The position numbers were made by a program, and so were the translations under genes. A DNA stretch of 64,000 nt from Scleroderma bovista (Eukaryota; Basidiomycota; Agaricomycetes; Boletales; Sclerodermataceae), in NCBI GenBank assembly GCA_037178675.1, contig JAYMGJ010000619.1:1-64000 (forward strand), read 5' to 3'. Under the pieces are notes generated by a model that saw only the letters and a list, made by a program, of their open reading frames with translations, ran no database searches and had not been told where the DNA came from. Shown one piece after another: positions 1 to 11,413 of the stretch (position 1 is the first letter of the stretch; the number at the start of each line of letters is the position of its first letter).

Positions 1-164
1 CTTCACCACTTCTTGAAGTAGGCTTTGCACTCAGTGATAAGCATGGGCCGGATAAGGGCGAGAAACAGAGAACCAATAAGACACCACCGAAGGTAATTGT
101 GTCCTTTGGGAAAGTTGGCTTTAATCTGAATAAAATCTTGTAGAAATCCATCGCCCTTCCACCT

Positions 165-743
165 ATGCCAGAATCTCCCACCATTCACCGTCGCGCGTCT
201 AAAAAACCTGGAAAGCGAGCCCTTGCACCGCCGTCCTCTACAGATGGTTCTCACCCTCGCCCCTGCACGCCGCCCCCTCGACCAAGCACTCCTCGCAACC
301 GCGCTACAGTACAACTCTCTGCCGTCCGCACCCCGCTTTCTCACAAGGGTCTTCACATGTCACCCTCTCCTTCCCTCGCGCATTACAAATCTCATCTCGA
401 TCCGCCGCCGACATTCCGTCAGGACGACGGGATCAACCCTGCTGTATTTGATATCGAGAATATCCGGACACCATCACGCAAGCGTGGACACCGCGAAGGC
501 GCATCTACATTATTCCCACCAATAACACCAAAGAAGTTGGTGTTCCCTGCACCTAGTTCGGCCTCAGAGTCACCCTTCCGTACACCAGGATCGCGGTCCA
601 TATTTGATCCGCACGATCCCTCTGCACTGCTTGACGAAGAGTTTGCGACGCTTGGCTCCAAGGGGACGCAAGGCAGTCCAGTTGGCCTATTTGAAGACCG
701 TTCAAGCCTATATCAGAGCCCGAGCTTTCCACAGTGGCTTTGA
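165..743 (+). CDS. Hypothetical Ser/Pro-rich protein
   Basis: Single-exon frame of 192 residues starting MPESPTIHRRASKKPGKRAL and ending in SPSFPQWL. The product is rich in Ser, Pro, Thr and basic residues and contains many SP/TP sites (for example RTPSRKR, PPITPKK, FRTPGSR), as in disordered substrates of proline-directed kinases. The C-terminal third (DPHDPSALLDEEFATLGSKG onward) is more acidic and ordered-looking and may be the conserved core. No catalytic or membrane motif is visible, and I do not recognise the family. A nuclear or cell-cycle-regulated role would be conjecture from SP/TP density only. The frame is supported by its length, low-complexity protein-like composition and absence of a competing frame. 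Confidence 0.55.
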   Translation: MPESPTIHRRASKKPGKRALAPPSSTDGSHPRPCTPPPRPSTPRNRATVQLSAVRTPLSHKGLHMSPSPSLAHYKSHLDPPPTFRQDDGINPAVFDIENIRTPSRKRGHREGASTLFPPITPKKLVFPAPSSASESPFRTPGSRSIFDPHDPSALLDEEFATLGSKGTQGSPVGLFEDRSSLYQSPSFPQWL

Positions 744-1330
744 TTTGGTGCGTGTACCTACCCAAGGATATGTTACGATACTTCGTTTCCATTCTGTTCT
801 GTCTCCGTTGTTGTGTTCTCGCATGTGTCTGCTATCTGCTATCTGGTGGTATTGACCTGAGGTAAAGGTGTTATTGTTTTGTTCCCCGTCCTAGACAATG
901 TATCGACCCTGCGTATGTGTTCCCTCCTGATTATATTTGCCAAGGTAGTATTTTTCCTCTTGGTTTGTGTATGATTGGATTGGACTGTGTAAGTTCTTGA
1001 TTTGTTGATGACCGTACCGCCTCTCGATTACCAGTTCTATATGTGCTTCTTCGATTTGAAGCATGTAAAGAGCCTCTTTACTTCTGTAGTTCTTTGTCTC
1101 GTTAGCGGTCCATATGCTTCCATTACCACTACTATGCTATGTACGTACGTTGTAATAGATATACAACAAGCCTGAGGGTGTGACCAGTGAGGGGTGCTCT
1201 GAACAATATAATATATCATAGGGCGTTACTGTGAATACATGTGTAGTGTTGCTACAATCGTGAAGGATTCCAGCCTCTCTCCTACAGTATACATATGAAC
1301 AATGGAAAGGGGGTCCGAGTCAAACAACAT
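744..1330. other. Intergenic, convergent 3' flanks
   Basis: AT- and T-rich DNA between two genes that end towards each other (the hypothetical protein on + and the membrane protein on -). It presumably carries both 3' UTRs and polyadenylation signals. I see no further coding, RNA or repeat signal. Confidence 0.5.
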
Positions 1331-2814
1331 TCAGGGGGTCCGCACGTGGAATTTCCTCTTCTGGAGGCTTCTTACTTCTGGTGAGGAATACGGCTCTTGC
1401 TCAGAATGGTTTGATTCATCATTCTGTGAACTCCGTGATATGCTCAAACGTCGAACGAAGCCAAGGGAAGAAGTGCCACCGCTATGAGCAGCCATAGCAA
1501 TAGTAATACGGACGATGACCATGTAAAACGTAATAGAGATGATGGGCATAATCTGCAAGAGTTAGAGCGTGGGCCGAGAGTCTGGTTGGTAGGTGCTGAT
1601 GTACGCACCATGTCAAGGATAACGTAGTGTGCACCGCTCTTGGTAATGAAGCACACGAGGGCTATGAGAAGAATAATGGAGTACAGAATGCCAGCATCCA
1701 AAATGATTCGCAGGACGGGCCAGATAACACTTGTTTGTGGGGAGAGAGACGAAACCTTGCAGCTTATTTTCCAGATGCGATATGCCAACAAAGCTGGATG
1801 GCGAGATGGTCTAGGATGTCAATCGCAATTCCAGCATCAAACGGAAATCTCACTTGTGCTGAAAACGTTGGCGATCAATGTCGCTACAAAGAATGTTATG
1901 ATCCACGGGCCAGTGATACCAGCGAAGATGTTCTCTTTATCCGTGCCCGTAGCTTGTGTGAGGGCGTATATACTGCCACCTCCAGTAACTGTAGACCACA
2001 ATATTCATTAGTGTGGAACTGCAAATAGAGTTGCATAATGGGTTTACCTGCAACTGAGCACCACAAAAATAACGAGAAAGTCACAATTTTCAGCGATCTC
2101 CAGACGACGTAGCAGCGGTAAATCTTTGAATGAAGAATGGTCGACGGAGTTAGAAAATCAGGCTGAATTGTACCTACAACAACCGCATCTCCGAGGAGGG
2201 TCTGGAGCGTATACAGTGTAGTTTTCGAAACAAAACTCCATTCCGTCACGTTGGCGAAGTATTCATCAGGGGCCTCAGTTGACACATTGGCCTGTTTCGA
2301 GATCAAGGCATATGCCAAACGGATGATATCAATGACCATATGCTACAATCAAATGATGTGGCCAGGCTTTAGTTAGGTTCATTTTACTTATGCAGGTTCC
2401 TCACCGCTGAGCTAAATAGAAACAACATCCATGCGACCGCCACCATTCCACGCTGGATGTTTTCTCGCATATGTCTGAGGGATAGCGCCCACATCGTGCC
2501 GATGAACATGAGGGCGGAAAAGCCTGTAGTGAACAAGTATTAGCTCGAATATGCCCCTATCACCCGTATGTACCATAAAACATTGCCTCTAACACAGTCG
2601 ACACAATAGCGGCTGTGTCTAGAGGGACCCTCATGCGGAGCAGACAGTGGGTGCTTCGTGGGTGCTTCGTGAACGGGGTAATGGACTTTTCACCTGGCAA
2701 GATACTTTTTGAGTTCCTTTTCTATATGAGCGCGCCGTCAGGGAACATGCCGTGGTAGAGAGTCGCTAGCCATGATGCGGAGATAACCATCACCATGTTT
2801 CCCATGGACGTCAT
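1331..2814 (-). CDS. Multi-pass (about 7-TM) membrane protein, Agaricomycete family
   Basis: Spliced gene read on the minus strand. Exons can be joined as follows: a start near 2814 (MTSMGNMVMVISASWLATLY), a segment with MFIGTMWALSLRHMRENI (about 2510-2410), a segment HMVIDIIRLAYALISKQ through EYFANVTEWSFVSKTTLYTL (about 2339-2190), a short exon IYRCYVVWRSLKIVTFSLFL (about 2125-2050), SIYALTQATGTDKENIFAG (about 1990-1850), LAYRIWKISCK to AHYVILDM (about 1790-1600) and a tail beginning PIISITFYMVIVRI, ending at a stop at 1331. The order and the WxF..KT..YT.QT..GD / IYRCYVVW motifs match a large, poorly characterised membrane-protein family expanded in mushroom fungi. Function unknown. Exon borders are inferred by eye; the first exon is the least certain. 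Confidence 0.7.
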
Positions 2815-3088
2815 CGCCGACCAGATCAGTGTTAGCAGAAGGTTTAACCACTCAAGACTTAAGCGCTGTGATAAGTACATCTTCAGGGTAAATGAGGCTG
2901 ATGCATTTAAGGTGAAAACATTCCATCATTGCAGTAGCAGAATTCTTTGCGCAGAGAGGCAATGACTTGGCCCTGCTGATGCCCAGAATACCTTCAGGTG
3001 ACATTTAACGCAGCGGAAATGTCGTGTTGCCAGATCCTAATAAGTTAAGTACAGGATTGCGTTGATGTAAAGTCACAAAATCACGGGC

Positions 3089-6000
3089 TCAAGGAGCAAA
3101 CTCTAAATGGAAACAAAATAGTGTAAGTGTCACAGGAAAATGCCCCATGTTGAACATTTTCGCACCCTCTTCATCAAGTAACGTCTCCTCGTCAAGGCAC
3201 GCTGATATGTAGTCTGATACGACTAAGCGACGCCGTTTTGGTCTGTGGTGTGTTACGAGTGTTAGCTCATTTGTAAGCACAGTGGGATTATCTCACTTCG
3301 CTGTCTGCTGCATCAAACTCAGTCTTCGAGATGTGTCACGTTTATCCAAAACGATATGAGTTAGTTTGGGATCGTCTAAGTCAACAATTTTCCCGCCGTT
3401 TGCCTCGATCTCACGCGAAACTTTGTTGAAGCTGTCGTGAGTAATTAGCACCCGTCCAGGTTTTCTCAAAAAGGAATCATACTGCTCCGCTATCTTTTTC
3501 TCGTATTTCGTGTTTGTTGTCATGCCGTTTTCTCTAGCACTTTGTGGAGTATCGAGATAAAAGCAGCTAACCATGGGGTCAATTACAGCAAGGGTTAGGT
3601 AAATGTTAGCGCACAGATGTCTGAATATAAGCGCGGAATCGTATTCACGTGCTCCCTCTTCACCCATCGTCGCGTCCTTCGTATTACTTGTGGTTTAAAA
3701 CAATTCCATGAGTGGAAGTGAGCTAAATACCTGTAAATCTGGCTTTTCGGCCGCATCCGTCTTTTGGTACTGGGAGATGAGAATAGTTACAGGTGATTAT
3801 GGAACAACGTACTTCGTGATGTTCCTTGGCTTCCTCAAGGGTCTCGTCCAGGTTATCGGCACCACTCAGTTCAACCGGGAACCATTCTTCGCTTTCAGCT
3901 TTAACATCACTGTTGACAGAGTCTGCATCAGTCTCAGACTCTGTCTCGCTCCCATCCTGTGCTGCTGGCTTTGCGTCCACCGTGAGCCATTCTGCCAGAG
4001 CGGGGTCTACATCTTCAGCCAGTGCTTTCACGGAACTTTCCAACGTGGTGGGGATCTTCACACTCGCGTCGTGTTCCTGCGTGCCGTCCACCATCTCGTA
4101 ATCTTCATCAGCATCTGGTTGGTTATACTCGGCGGACAGTTGTCGGTCATCCGATGCGTGGAAAAAGTACCTGGACGTGATATCAATCAGTGCGAGGAAT
4201 GAAGGTCAGGTGATATGTACTTCTTCCTCAGTGGTATCAGTTCTCCGCGGGCGATACAATCAAAAACCCACTGCGGTCGAATGATGTCCACGTTCCCTTT
4301 GGTTACTAATAGTTTGATATCGTATGCTAATGCAAATGGCCATTAAATCAAGCCTCCAAACACTGTCCAAAACGCACGCGTAGTAGTGCCTCCGTAGACA
4401 GCCAGCGCCGGCTGCTGAGACGTTATCACCTGAATGCAAGTGCCCCCGTGGGCATGTATGCTAGTTTAATGAGTATTTTTACTCCAAACGTAAAGAAAGC
4501 TCCCTACAGTTTCATCAATTCCTTTCGGTCGTGATCGCCTGTTCTCGACTTCGGATCCGCAGAAACCACTGTGCAGGGATATATAACCCTTACTTGACTA
4601 GGCGACTACAGGTACTCACTGAACTTCATGTCCTTGAATAGGTGTGATTCCATCTCGACGGAGTTAAGGTCAGGGCCTTGAAATTGTGGCATAATTGTCG
4701 GCTGTGATGGCCCTCATCACCAATCGTAATTTTTTGTCACATCTTTCAGAAATACCTTTTTAGTCGTGACCTTCTTCCTCTTCTTCCGATCATCCATGCT
4801 ACTAGAATTGAGACCGGGGTTAGAACGGTATGAGACAGGGGCTTACCTCGCTTCACTCTCCATTTTTCTCTTTCGCTCAGCGCGCATACTCTCCAAGACG
4901 GCTGGAAGAGTGAGTGGACACATTAAAGAAACGACACTGCTTACCGGAGGCAGTCATGCAGTCTGCGATAGACAAATCATCACGGATACTAAGTGCGCGA
5001 GGGAAACGCATTGTGGTTCCCAGGTGATATTCGTCTAGGGCGACGCTTAGCTCACGGATCGAAAGCGTCTATGCTTTGCAAACCTGAAGTAGTGATTTCT
5101 GCTGCCTTGACCTTGAGAATAAAGGAACTTCGAGGATTGAAGGGTAAGAGAGACCCAATGACAGAAGAAGACGACACACTCAGCGGGCTCAATGTATACA
5201 TCACCCTTGTCCTCGTGTCCACGTTTGGTTGTTTGCAAGAACTCCGGAGGATTTTTAGGATCCCAAGGTTTCCAAGGTTTCTGTCGTACCCAAACATAAT
5301 CTGCAAAAGACAATCCTGAACCAATGCGAACAAACGTGCTGTACCTGCAACAAACAAAGGTGAGAAAGGGGGGAAGGAAAGCCAAACTACTTACTTCGGC
5401 TCGTCATCGTCTGAGACGCGACGATCATCGAGGACGGCGCACACAAGGGTGGAAACACCACCTGCCCGCTTCCCAGTACCATAATTTCCGCCTGCATGAA
5501 GGGTAAATAGGCAGGCATGGCAGACGTCGGGAGATGGCACATACCAACAACAAGTACATCAACGGTTTCACCCATGTTGTCCTACTGACACGTCAATACC
5601 GTATAATCCAGTAATGATATTATGGTCGTACCATGTATTCCGGTTTGACTTTGATCCAATCCTTGTTGCGTCCATTGAGAGTGTACTCAGAACCTGGATG
5701 CTTCAGGATGAGACCTTCCCCTCTTGTTGCCATGACCTCATCCATTTTGTTCCTGACGTCTTTCGCGGTCTTGCCCTCGAACTCCGTGACGAATTCCATG
5801 CGTCCCGGTATCTCCTTGATGCATGCGCGTAGATTGCGTTTGCGGAATTTTAGAGACTTTTTATGAAGGGACACCCCATTTAAGTAAAGCAAGTCAAAGA
5901 CTTTGACTGGCGATACAGGGCATGTTAGTATTAGCTACTGTGAGACAAGAGACGACTCACAGCATGGTCTTGGACTGAGAGCTTGTTGCGATTTATCTGG

Positions 6001-7530
6001 GAACGAATAAAAAACACAACAGAAGGCTAGGCACTGAGCCTACCGCGAGCCGCAGTCTTTAGGGTACCGAAAGGTAGGAGCCGCTCTGAAATCGGATCCC
6101 AGACCAGCATCTCGCCGTCAAGGATAATGCTAGAACATAATGAAAATTGTGTTTAGTTCTGGATTCATGCACTTACTCGTCAATTCGTGTGTCGAAAGCT
6201 GCATCAATGTACGGGGTCAAGCTACCCTGCCCAACGTGCTTTCCATAAAGGTAAGTATAGTCCTTCCCTTTCCTTGACGCTGGTTAGAGAATAAAAGTGT
6301 ATCGACGGTAACTGCGTACCTCGAGCAGTAGAAGTACTCATTTCCACGGCGATGCAGTTGCATACGCTCGCCATCGAGCTTCTCCTCAATGATAAATGTC
6401 CGACACTGCATTTCCTTAACTGAATCTTCGATTTTATGTGTTGGTCGCTTGCAAAGCATGGGAGCGAATGCGCGAAACAATTGAACGGCTTTATCCTGTA
6501 CACGGTCAAGTCTCTGGTTGACTTGTACTGACAAACTTACCTCTGGATTTAGCCTATGTGAGGGATCAGATAGCTCCCAAACAACTTTCTTCAGGTCGGA
6601 ACACGTATTGAACAGGTCTTCAGCGTCGGGGTGGAATACAGCAAAGACGGTGGTTTCTTTGACGGAGATAACCATATCTACAAAGGGTCAGTGCCTTTCT
6701 GCGTGCGAAGAGCTGCACGGAACCTTTCAATATAATGCGTACAATCCATCGCTGTTCCTCGGCTGTGGTCCGGTTATATATGCGCTGCATGATCTTGGCC
6801 TGCGCATCTCTGGTGCAAGCGTATTAGACCAGCCTGCGTCAAGTACATCGTGCTTACTGTTTTCCCATGTTCTCAGACAACTCATCGAGAAGTCCATTTA
6901 AATCAGCAACGGATAAGGACCCTTCAACGACCGACGAGCGTGTATTCACGACGTCATAAAGGACGGTCGGGAAATCACCAGCGGCTTGCTGCAAGAGACT
7001 CAAGCTGGATGATGACGTCACAAAGTAATGCACAAACGTTTGTTCCAACGGGTTTCTTCCAGTTGAGGAGGCGTATGGCGTCCGGGTCCCTCATTCCGAG
7101 TGGGATAAGCTTGATATAAATTTTCCCGATATTCTTTTCCTTCAGTCCATACACTGCACGCTCACGATCTTTCTATGTGTGCCCTGAGCTTCCGGGAAGA
7201 GAGGGTGCGCTTCCTTCTGTACGTACCTGGGGAAGGATGAGACGAAGGGCGGGGTATAGATCATTGCCGACTTGTTCTCTCCATCGCTGCACCACATGAA
7301 TCAGCCTGTTTGACCCTCATGACTTGAGGACATACGCTGAACCAAACACTGAGCATGCGCTTGCGACGGTCTGGCTTACGCTCAGTCGAGAGCTTTTCAA
7401 ACAAGCCTGCCAACACCGAGAAAGGGGCACTCCCTCTGTTTTGGGGTGGCGCTGGATACCCGGTGCTCCCTTCAGGCCCAGTTGGCTTTGGAGATCCTGG
7501 ATGCGACGACGGCGCTGGGGTGGGTTGCAT
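3089..7530 (-). CDS. LIG4: DNA ligase IV (non-homologous end joining)
   Basis: ATP-dependent ligase that seals double-strand breaks with its XRCC4/Lif1 partner in the nucleus. Many short introns. The start at 7530 (MQPTPAPSSHPGSP) leads into the ligase N-terminal helical domain (APFSVLAGLFEKLSTERKPD). The adenylation motif I, EEKLDGERMQLH, with the nucleotidyl lysine, lies near 6390. Then follow LDGEMLVWDP near 6110, GEGLILKHP and DWIKVKPEYM (motifs IV/V, about 5730-5640), MGETVDVLVVG and an OB-fold (about 5570-5050). A first BRCT domain begins near 4650 (MESHLFKDMKF). An acidic linker follows (about 4090-3830), and a second BRCT domain ends in RRRLVVSDYISACLDEET. A last intron (gtgcga...ttag) restores the end ..LLDEEEFAP at 3089. 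No break in the catalytic core is visible. It is divergent from the kinase gene, with 183 bp between start codons. Confidence 0.93.
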
Positions 7531-7713
7531 TCTCAGTAGCTGGTCAGGCCAACGACCTTGAAGAGTGGCTCGCTGCAGTCGTCGATGTCGGCTCCGGAAA
7601 ATGACTTCGCAAAGCACGTGATCACGCGCCGGGCCCGGGTGTGGATGACAAGCACTCTCAAGTCTAGTCTCTACCCTCACATTCTACTCGACACTACGCT
7701 CCAGGAAAGCACC

Positions 7714-10028
7714 ATGTCACTCTCAGATGACTCTCCAAGGCTTTCGCGGCTGGACCGCGGCGAGGGCGATCCGAAGATGATTGGCTTGTGGAAGGTGGGG
7801 AGAACCATCGGTAAAGGCAGCTCAGGTAGGTCCAGTGGTCTTCACTGAACGAGGCTCACTGACCTCCCTCAGGCAGAGTACGAATCGCACGACATGTAAA
7901 GTCACACAAGTTTGCGGCAGTCAAGATCGTGTCGAAGAGCGCCCTCACGAACAAGCCTACTCGTCTCGGTCAGCATGGCGCGCTCCTCAACATCGAGCGC
8001 GAGATCGTCATCATGAAGTTGATCGACCATCCAAACATCATGCGCCTCTACGACGTCTGGGAAACTTCTTCCGACTTGTACCTGATCCTCGAGTACATCG
8101 AGGGTGGCGAACTCTTTGACTACCTCTGCGACAAGGGCCCACTTTCTACCTCGGAGGCACTGGGCTACTTCCAACAGATCATCTTTGCAGTCGATTACTG
8201 TCATCGCTTCAACATCGCCCACCGCGATCTCAAACCCGAGAACCTGCTGATGGACAAGGACAAGAATATTAAGATTGCAGATTTTGGCATGGCAGCGTGG
8301 CAAGCGCGCAGAAAGAACGGTCTCTTACAAACTGCCTGCGGAAGCCCTCATTACGCTGCCCCAGAGATCATAATGGGAAAGGAGTACGACGGTCGTTTCT
8401 CGGACATCTGGTCCTGCGGTGTCATCTTGTTCGCTCTTCTGGTTGGCTACCTTCCTTTCGATGACGACGATCTGGTATCCGTTTTAGAGAAAGTCAAACT
8501 CGCCAAGTACAAAGTGCCCTCAGGTATAGATCCAATGGCGAAGGATTTGATCGCGAAGATGCTGCAGAAGAACGTGGAGGACCGCATTACTATACCTCAA
8601 ATCCTCAAGCATCCGTTCTTTCTCTCCCAGAAGCCCAAGGTGGTCAAAAAGGTCATGCCAGATCTGGATGTCATGTCCCGCCCTGTCGCAAGAGAAGAAG
8701 ACATCGACGAGGACATATTCGCAAACCTGAGGACGCTCTGGCATGGAACTCCGGATGAGGACATTATCGAGAGTCTCAAGAACAACCAGCCCAATTGGCA
8801 CAAGGGAGTTTATCACCTTCTGGTTGCGTACCGATACAAGCACCTTGAAGATTATGACGAGGAGGAAGATATCATTGCGCAGGCGCAAAAGAAGCAAATC
8901 GGGAAAAACAATGCAGAAGAGCTTCCTCGACGCGTCAAATGTACTTCATGCCAAGCGACGGACCTGGGTTCACCGTCACATCTGCCTCCTCGTGCGGACC
9001 CGCCGACACCTCGCAGGGCTAGGCGCTCCCTTTGCGATCCCTTACAGGTCAATGCTCTACAGATACTACTTCAATCCGATGAACCATCATCGCCCCCGAG
9101 GCCCAATACTCGCCCTCAATCCGTCCTTACTGTACCAACCAAGGGGGACCAAGATACCATGTACGAGTTCTTCCATCAGATCGTGGAACGTCTGAACGCG
9201 ATGGAAGCCTACACAAACACGGCGACACCTCCGCTGCAGACGGACCATGGACCTGTCCAGCGGAGTGCATCAGCTTCCATCGATGACATGGCACTTCTCT
9301 GGGAACCAAATAGTTGCAGACGAGATGGTCCTCCTACTACGGGCGCAGCGGCTTCGGGAAACGAGGTCTTCCGACGATTCACGGAAGTCGACAAGGAAAA
9401 TCAGCCTGTACACGTGAACCCACCCGGGATCCTCAGGAGGTCGTCTCTTAGAAGTAACGGTGCAGAACTGAAGCGGCCGACTCCGCGTGTGCAGATCATC
9501 GAACCATCACCCCCAAGAAGACTACAGCGCAAGAAGAGCTTTACCACATCTATTTTCTCTCCAGTACTCTTGGACAGAACGCCCTCGCTTTTGTCGAAGC
9601 GCTGGCTCAGTAGCGTGTTCAGGTTCAAGCCGGCCAGTTACGAGCTGCTGTCGACTCGCAATGCATTCACGTCTCGCGAGGAGTGCCGCAGGCTGCTCTC
9701 TGAACTTGGTATCCAAGTTAGTCTGTCGCATGCCGAGGAAGCTGGAGTACTCAAGTGCAAATTCGACGGCATTGAGAATCCGCAGGGTGTCCTCCCCGTT
9801 CTGAAATTTATTCGTTTCAGGGTAGAGATGCAGCAGCCGACAACGCCTCAAGCTTTGGCTGGGTATCAAGTGGCCCTGCGGTTTATTCAGGAGAAGGGTG
9901 CTTCGTCGAGCTTTCAGACGATCTGTCACAGGGTACGGAGGATGTGGGAGTTGGATGTGCCTAGGGCTCTGCGTGCTCCAACAAGTGAGCAGGGAACGTG
10001 TGGGATGAAATTCGTAGATGAAGATTAG
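7714..10028 (+). CDS. Gin4/Hsl1/Cdr2-type (Nim1-related) serine/threonine kinase
   Basis: CAMK/AMPK-related cell-cycle kinase of the group that in yeasts sits at the septin collar or cortical nodes and controls Wee1 (Hsl1, Gin4, Kcc4; Cdr1/Cdr2). Start ATG at 7714 (MSLSDDSPRLSRLD). One intron, 7826-7872, splices KGSSG to RVRIARHVK, giving 755 residues. Visible landmarks are the glycine-rich loop GRTIGKGSSGRV, catalytic lysine AAVKIV, acidic helix EREI, HRDLKPENLL, DFGMA, activation segment TACGSPHYAAPE and DIWSCGV. A long disordered Ser/Pro-rich middle follows the kinase domain. The C-terminal ~140 residues (KRWLSSVFRFKPASYELL to VLPVLKFIRFRVEMQ) look like the membrane-binding KA1 region of this family. 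Assignment to a single yeast orthologue is not possible by eye. Confidence 0.9.
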
Positions 10029-10101
10029 TTGATCTCAAAGGTATACAGGTTGTACCACATGGACAATACACGATGAAATGTCATAATATGTAGCAATCAG
10101 G

Positions 10102-10820
10102 TCATGACACGGTCATCATTGTGCTAGCAAGCTGAGATGAGGGGTCTGTAAGTAGCGGCGTCTCACCGTCCATATTCTCCAGGTCCGGTTGTTGCAATGA
10201 CGGGTGGTTTCCCGGTCTCGATACAATCGCAACAGCAGGGTTTGTGCTTGAAACACGAATGAATCGTAGCATTTGCACATAGGCCACTTCTTTTTGATCC
10301 CATTTGCGAAGGAGCTCGGCATTTGTGCTATGGGTGAGATCCAACACCTCTGTGCATGCATGAGTGGGGGGACTGATCATTCACAGACACCTCCACGCAC
10401 CCATCCCAGCCCTATATTCCTCCGATTCACGCAGCTGGATCTCTTCCAGCTTCATCTCCTTTGTGCTTTTTGGCCGGCCCTTGCGCCGTGCAGATCGCTC
10501 CTCCTCTAGGTCGTGGTCGTGTCTCGTTAACCAGACATCGCGGACCAAAGAGTGCAGCTCCTCTAGTGATAGTACACCCTGTGGGGGCAAGGCATGGAAG
10601 AAGAATCCATACACGTCGACTAGATGCCAATTCCGAGTGATATGCAGAGCAGATTGGAAGTGTGCACACCTTGTGAGGCGAACTTTTTCTTGCGCTGAGA
10701 TGCTGCTTCCGACAGCTTGTTCTTTCGGATCTGGGTGCGTGCACCTTGGGCTGCTTTTCGTGAATCAGGATGGAAGATTTTTTCCTTCTTTTGCTTTTGC
10801 TGTGACTTGGACGGCGCCAT
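10102..10820 (-). CDS. TMA16: TMA16-like translation-machinery-associated protein
   Basis: Small basic nuclear protein that binds pre-60S ribosomes in yeast and human. The start at 10820 gives MAPSKSQQKQKKEKIFHPDS, with the family's HPxSRKAAQ motif. One intron (gtgtgc...ctag) joins RKKKFASQ to VDVYGFFFHALPPQG. A second, with donor at GMG|gtgcgt rather than the downstream GT, joins EEYRAGM to EVLDLTHSTNAELLRKWDQK and keeps the reading frame. The end at 10102 follows a short acidic tail. Convergent with the kinase (73 bp apart) and divergent from MZT1, with only 59 bp between the two start codons, so both probably use one bidirectional promoter. Confidence 0.85.
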
Positions 10821-10879
10821 GGTAGTAGTGTCCTGAATCGATGTGTGGGAATCGGGGAAAAGGCATCAGGCTCATAGTC
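10821..10879. promoter_or_regulatory. Shared divergent promoter TMA16/MZT1 (59 bp)
   Basis: The whole space between the two start codons is 59 bp. Both 5' UTRs and both core promoters must overlap here or extend into the neighbouring coding sequences. No TATA box is evident. Confidence 0.5.
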
Positions 10880-11201
10880 ATGTCGTCAAAGGACGCTGAT
10901 CGAATCACCGCAGCCCAGCAGACACTCGACAGTAGGTCGCTCTGTCATTCTTGGCTGCCGTGCTCATCCATGGGTGTATCAGCCCTGTACGATATATCCC
11001 AGCTCCTAAACACGCAGCTGGACAAGGAGACGCTCGCAACTTGTGTCGGGATGATAGAAAGTGGAGTCAACCCTGAAGCACTAGCGGTCTGTGCTTCTCA
11101 TCTAGCTGCCAGTGCCAGACCCGTCTGACTGGCGAGACCAGGCTGTCATACAGGAGCTACGCCGCGAAGCAGCAACATTGAACGCCCCCGATGTGCGGTG
11201 A
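10880..11201 (+). CDS. MZT1: Mitotic-spindle organising protein 1 (gamma-tubulin complex subunit)
   Basis: Very small helical protein that binds GCP subunits and recruits and activates the gamma-tubulin complex at spindle pole bodies. ATG at 10880. Exon 1 encodes MSSKDADRITAAQQTLDT. An intron (gtaggt...tcag) leads to LYDISQLLNTQLDKETL and then IESGVNPEALA. A second intron with a gtctgt donor ends at ...gaccag and restores the family's characteristic AVIQELRREAATL ending, with a stop at 11201. The exon-intron joins reproduce the family signature GVNPEALAxVIxELR almost perfectly, which makes the call secure. Too short and too interrupted to be seen as one open frame. Confidence 0.92.
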
Positions 11202-11413
11202 CCGTATAGTAGTTTGTAGTAGAATTATAGCCACTGTTTGAATCCTGCCGCGAGCGTGAGCAAGTGATAACCTGAGCAGAACGCAGTGGACGGCGTCAGT
11301 TCGGCCATTTGTTTCGTGCTATTCTGTCCTTCCCATTACCCTTAACAGCTACGACGTGTTGACGAGCTGCTCGCCCTCAAGAACGTTCCCTGCACGTTTT
11401 TATCTCTTCTGCT

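Noticed and set aside
3..356. 117-codon minus-strand ORF at left edge
   Set aside because: Overlaps the 5' end of the better-supported plus-strand gene and is Arg-rich without motifs.
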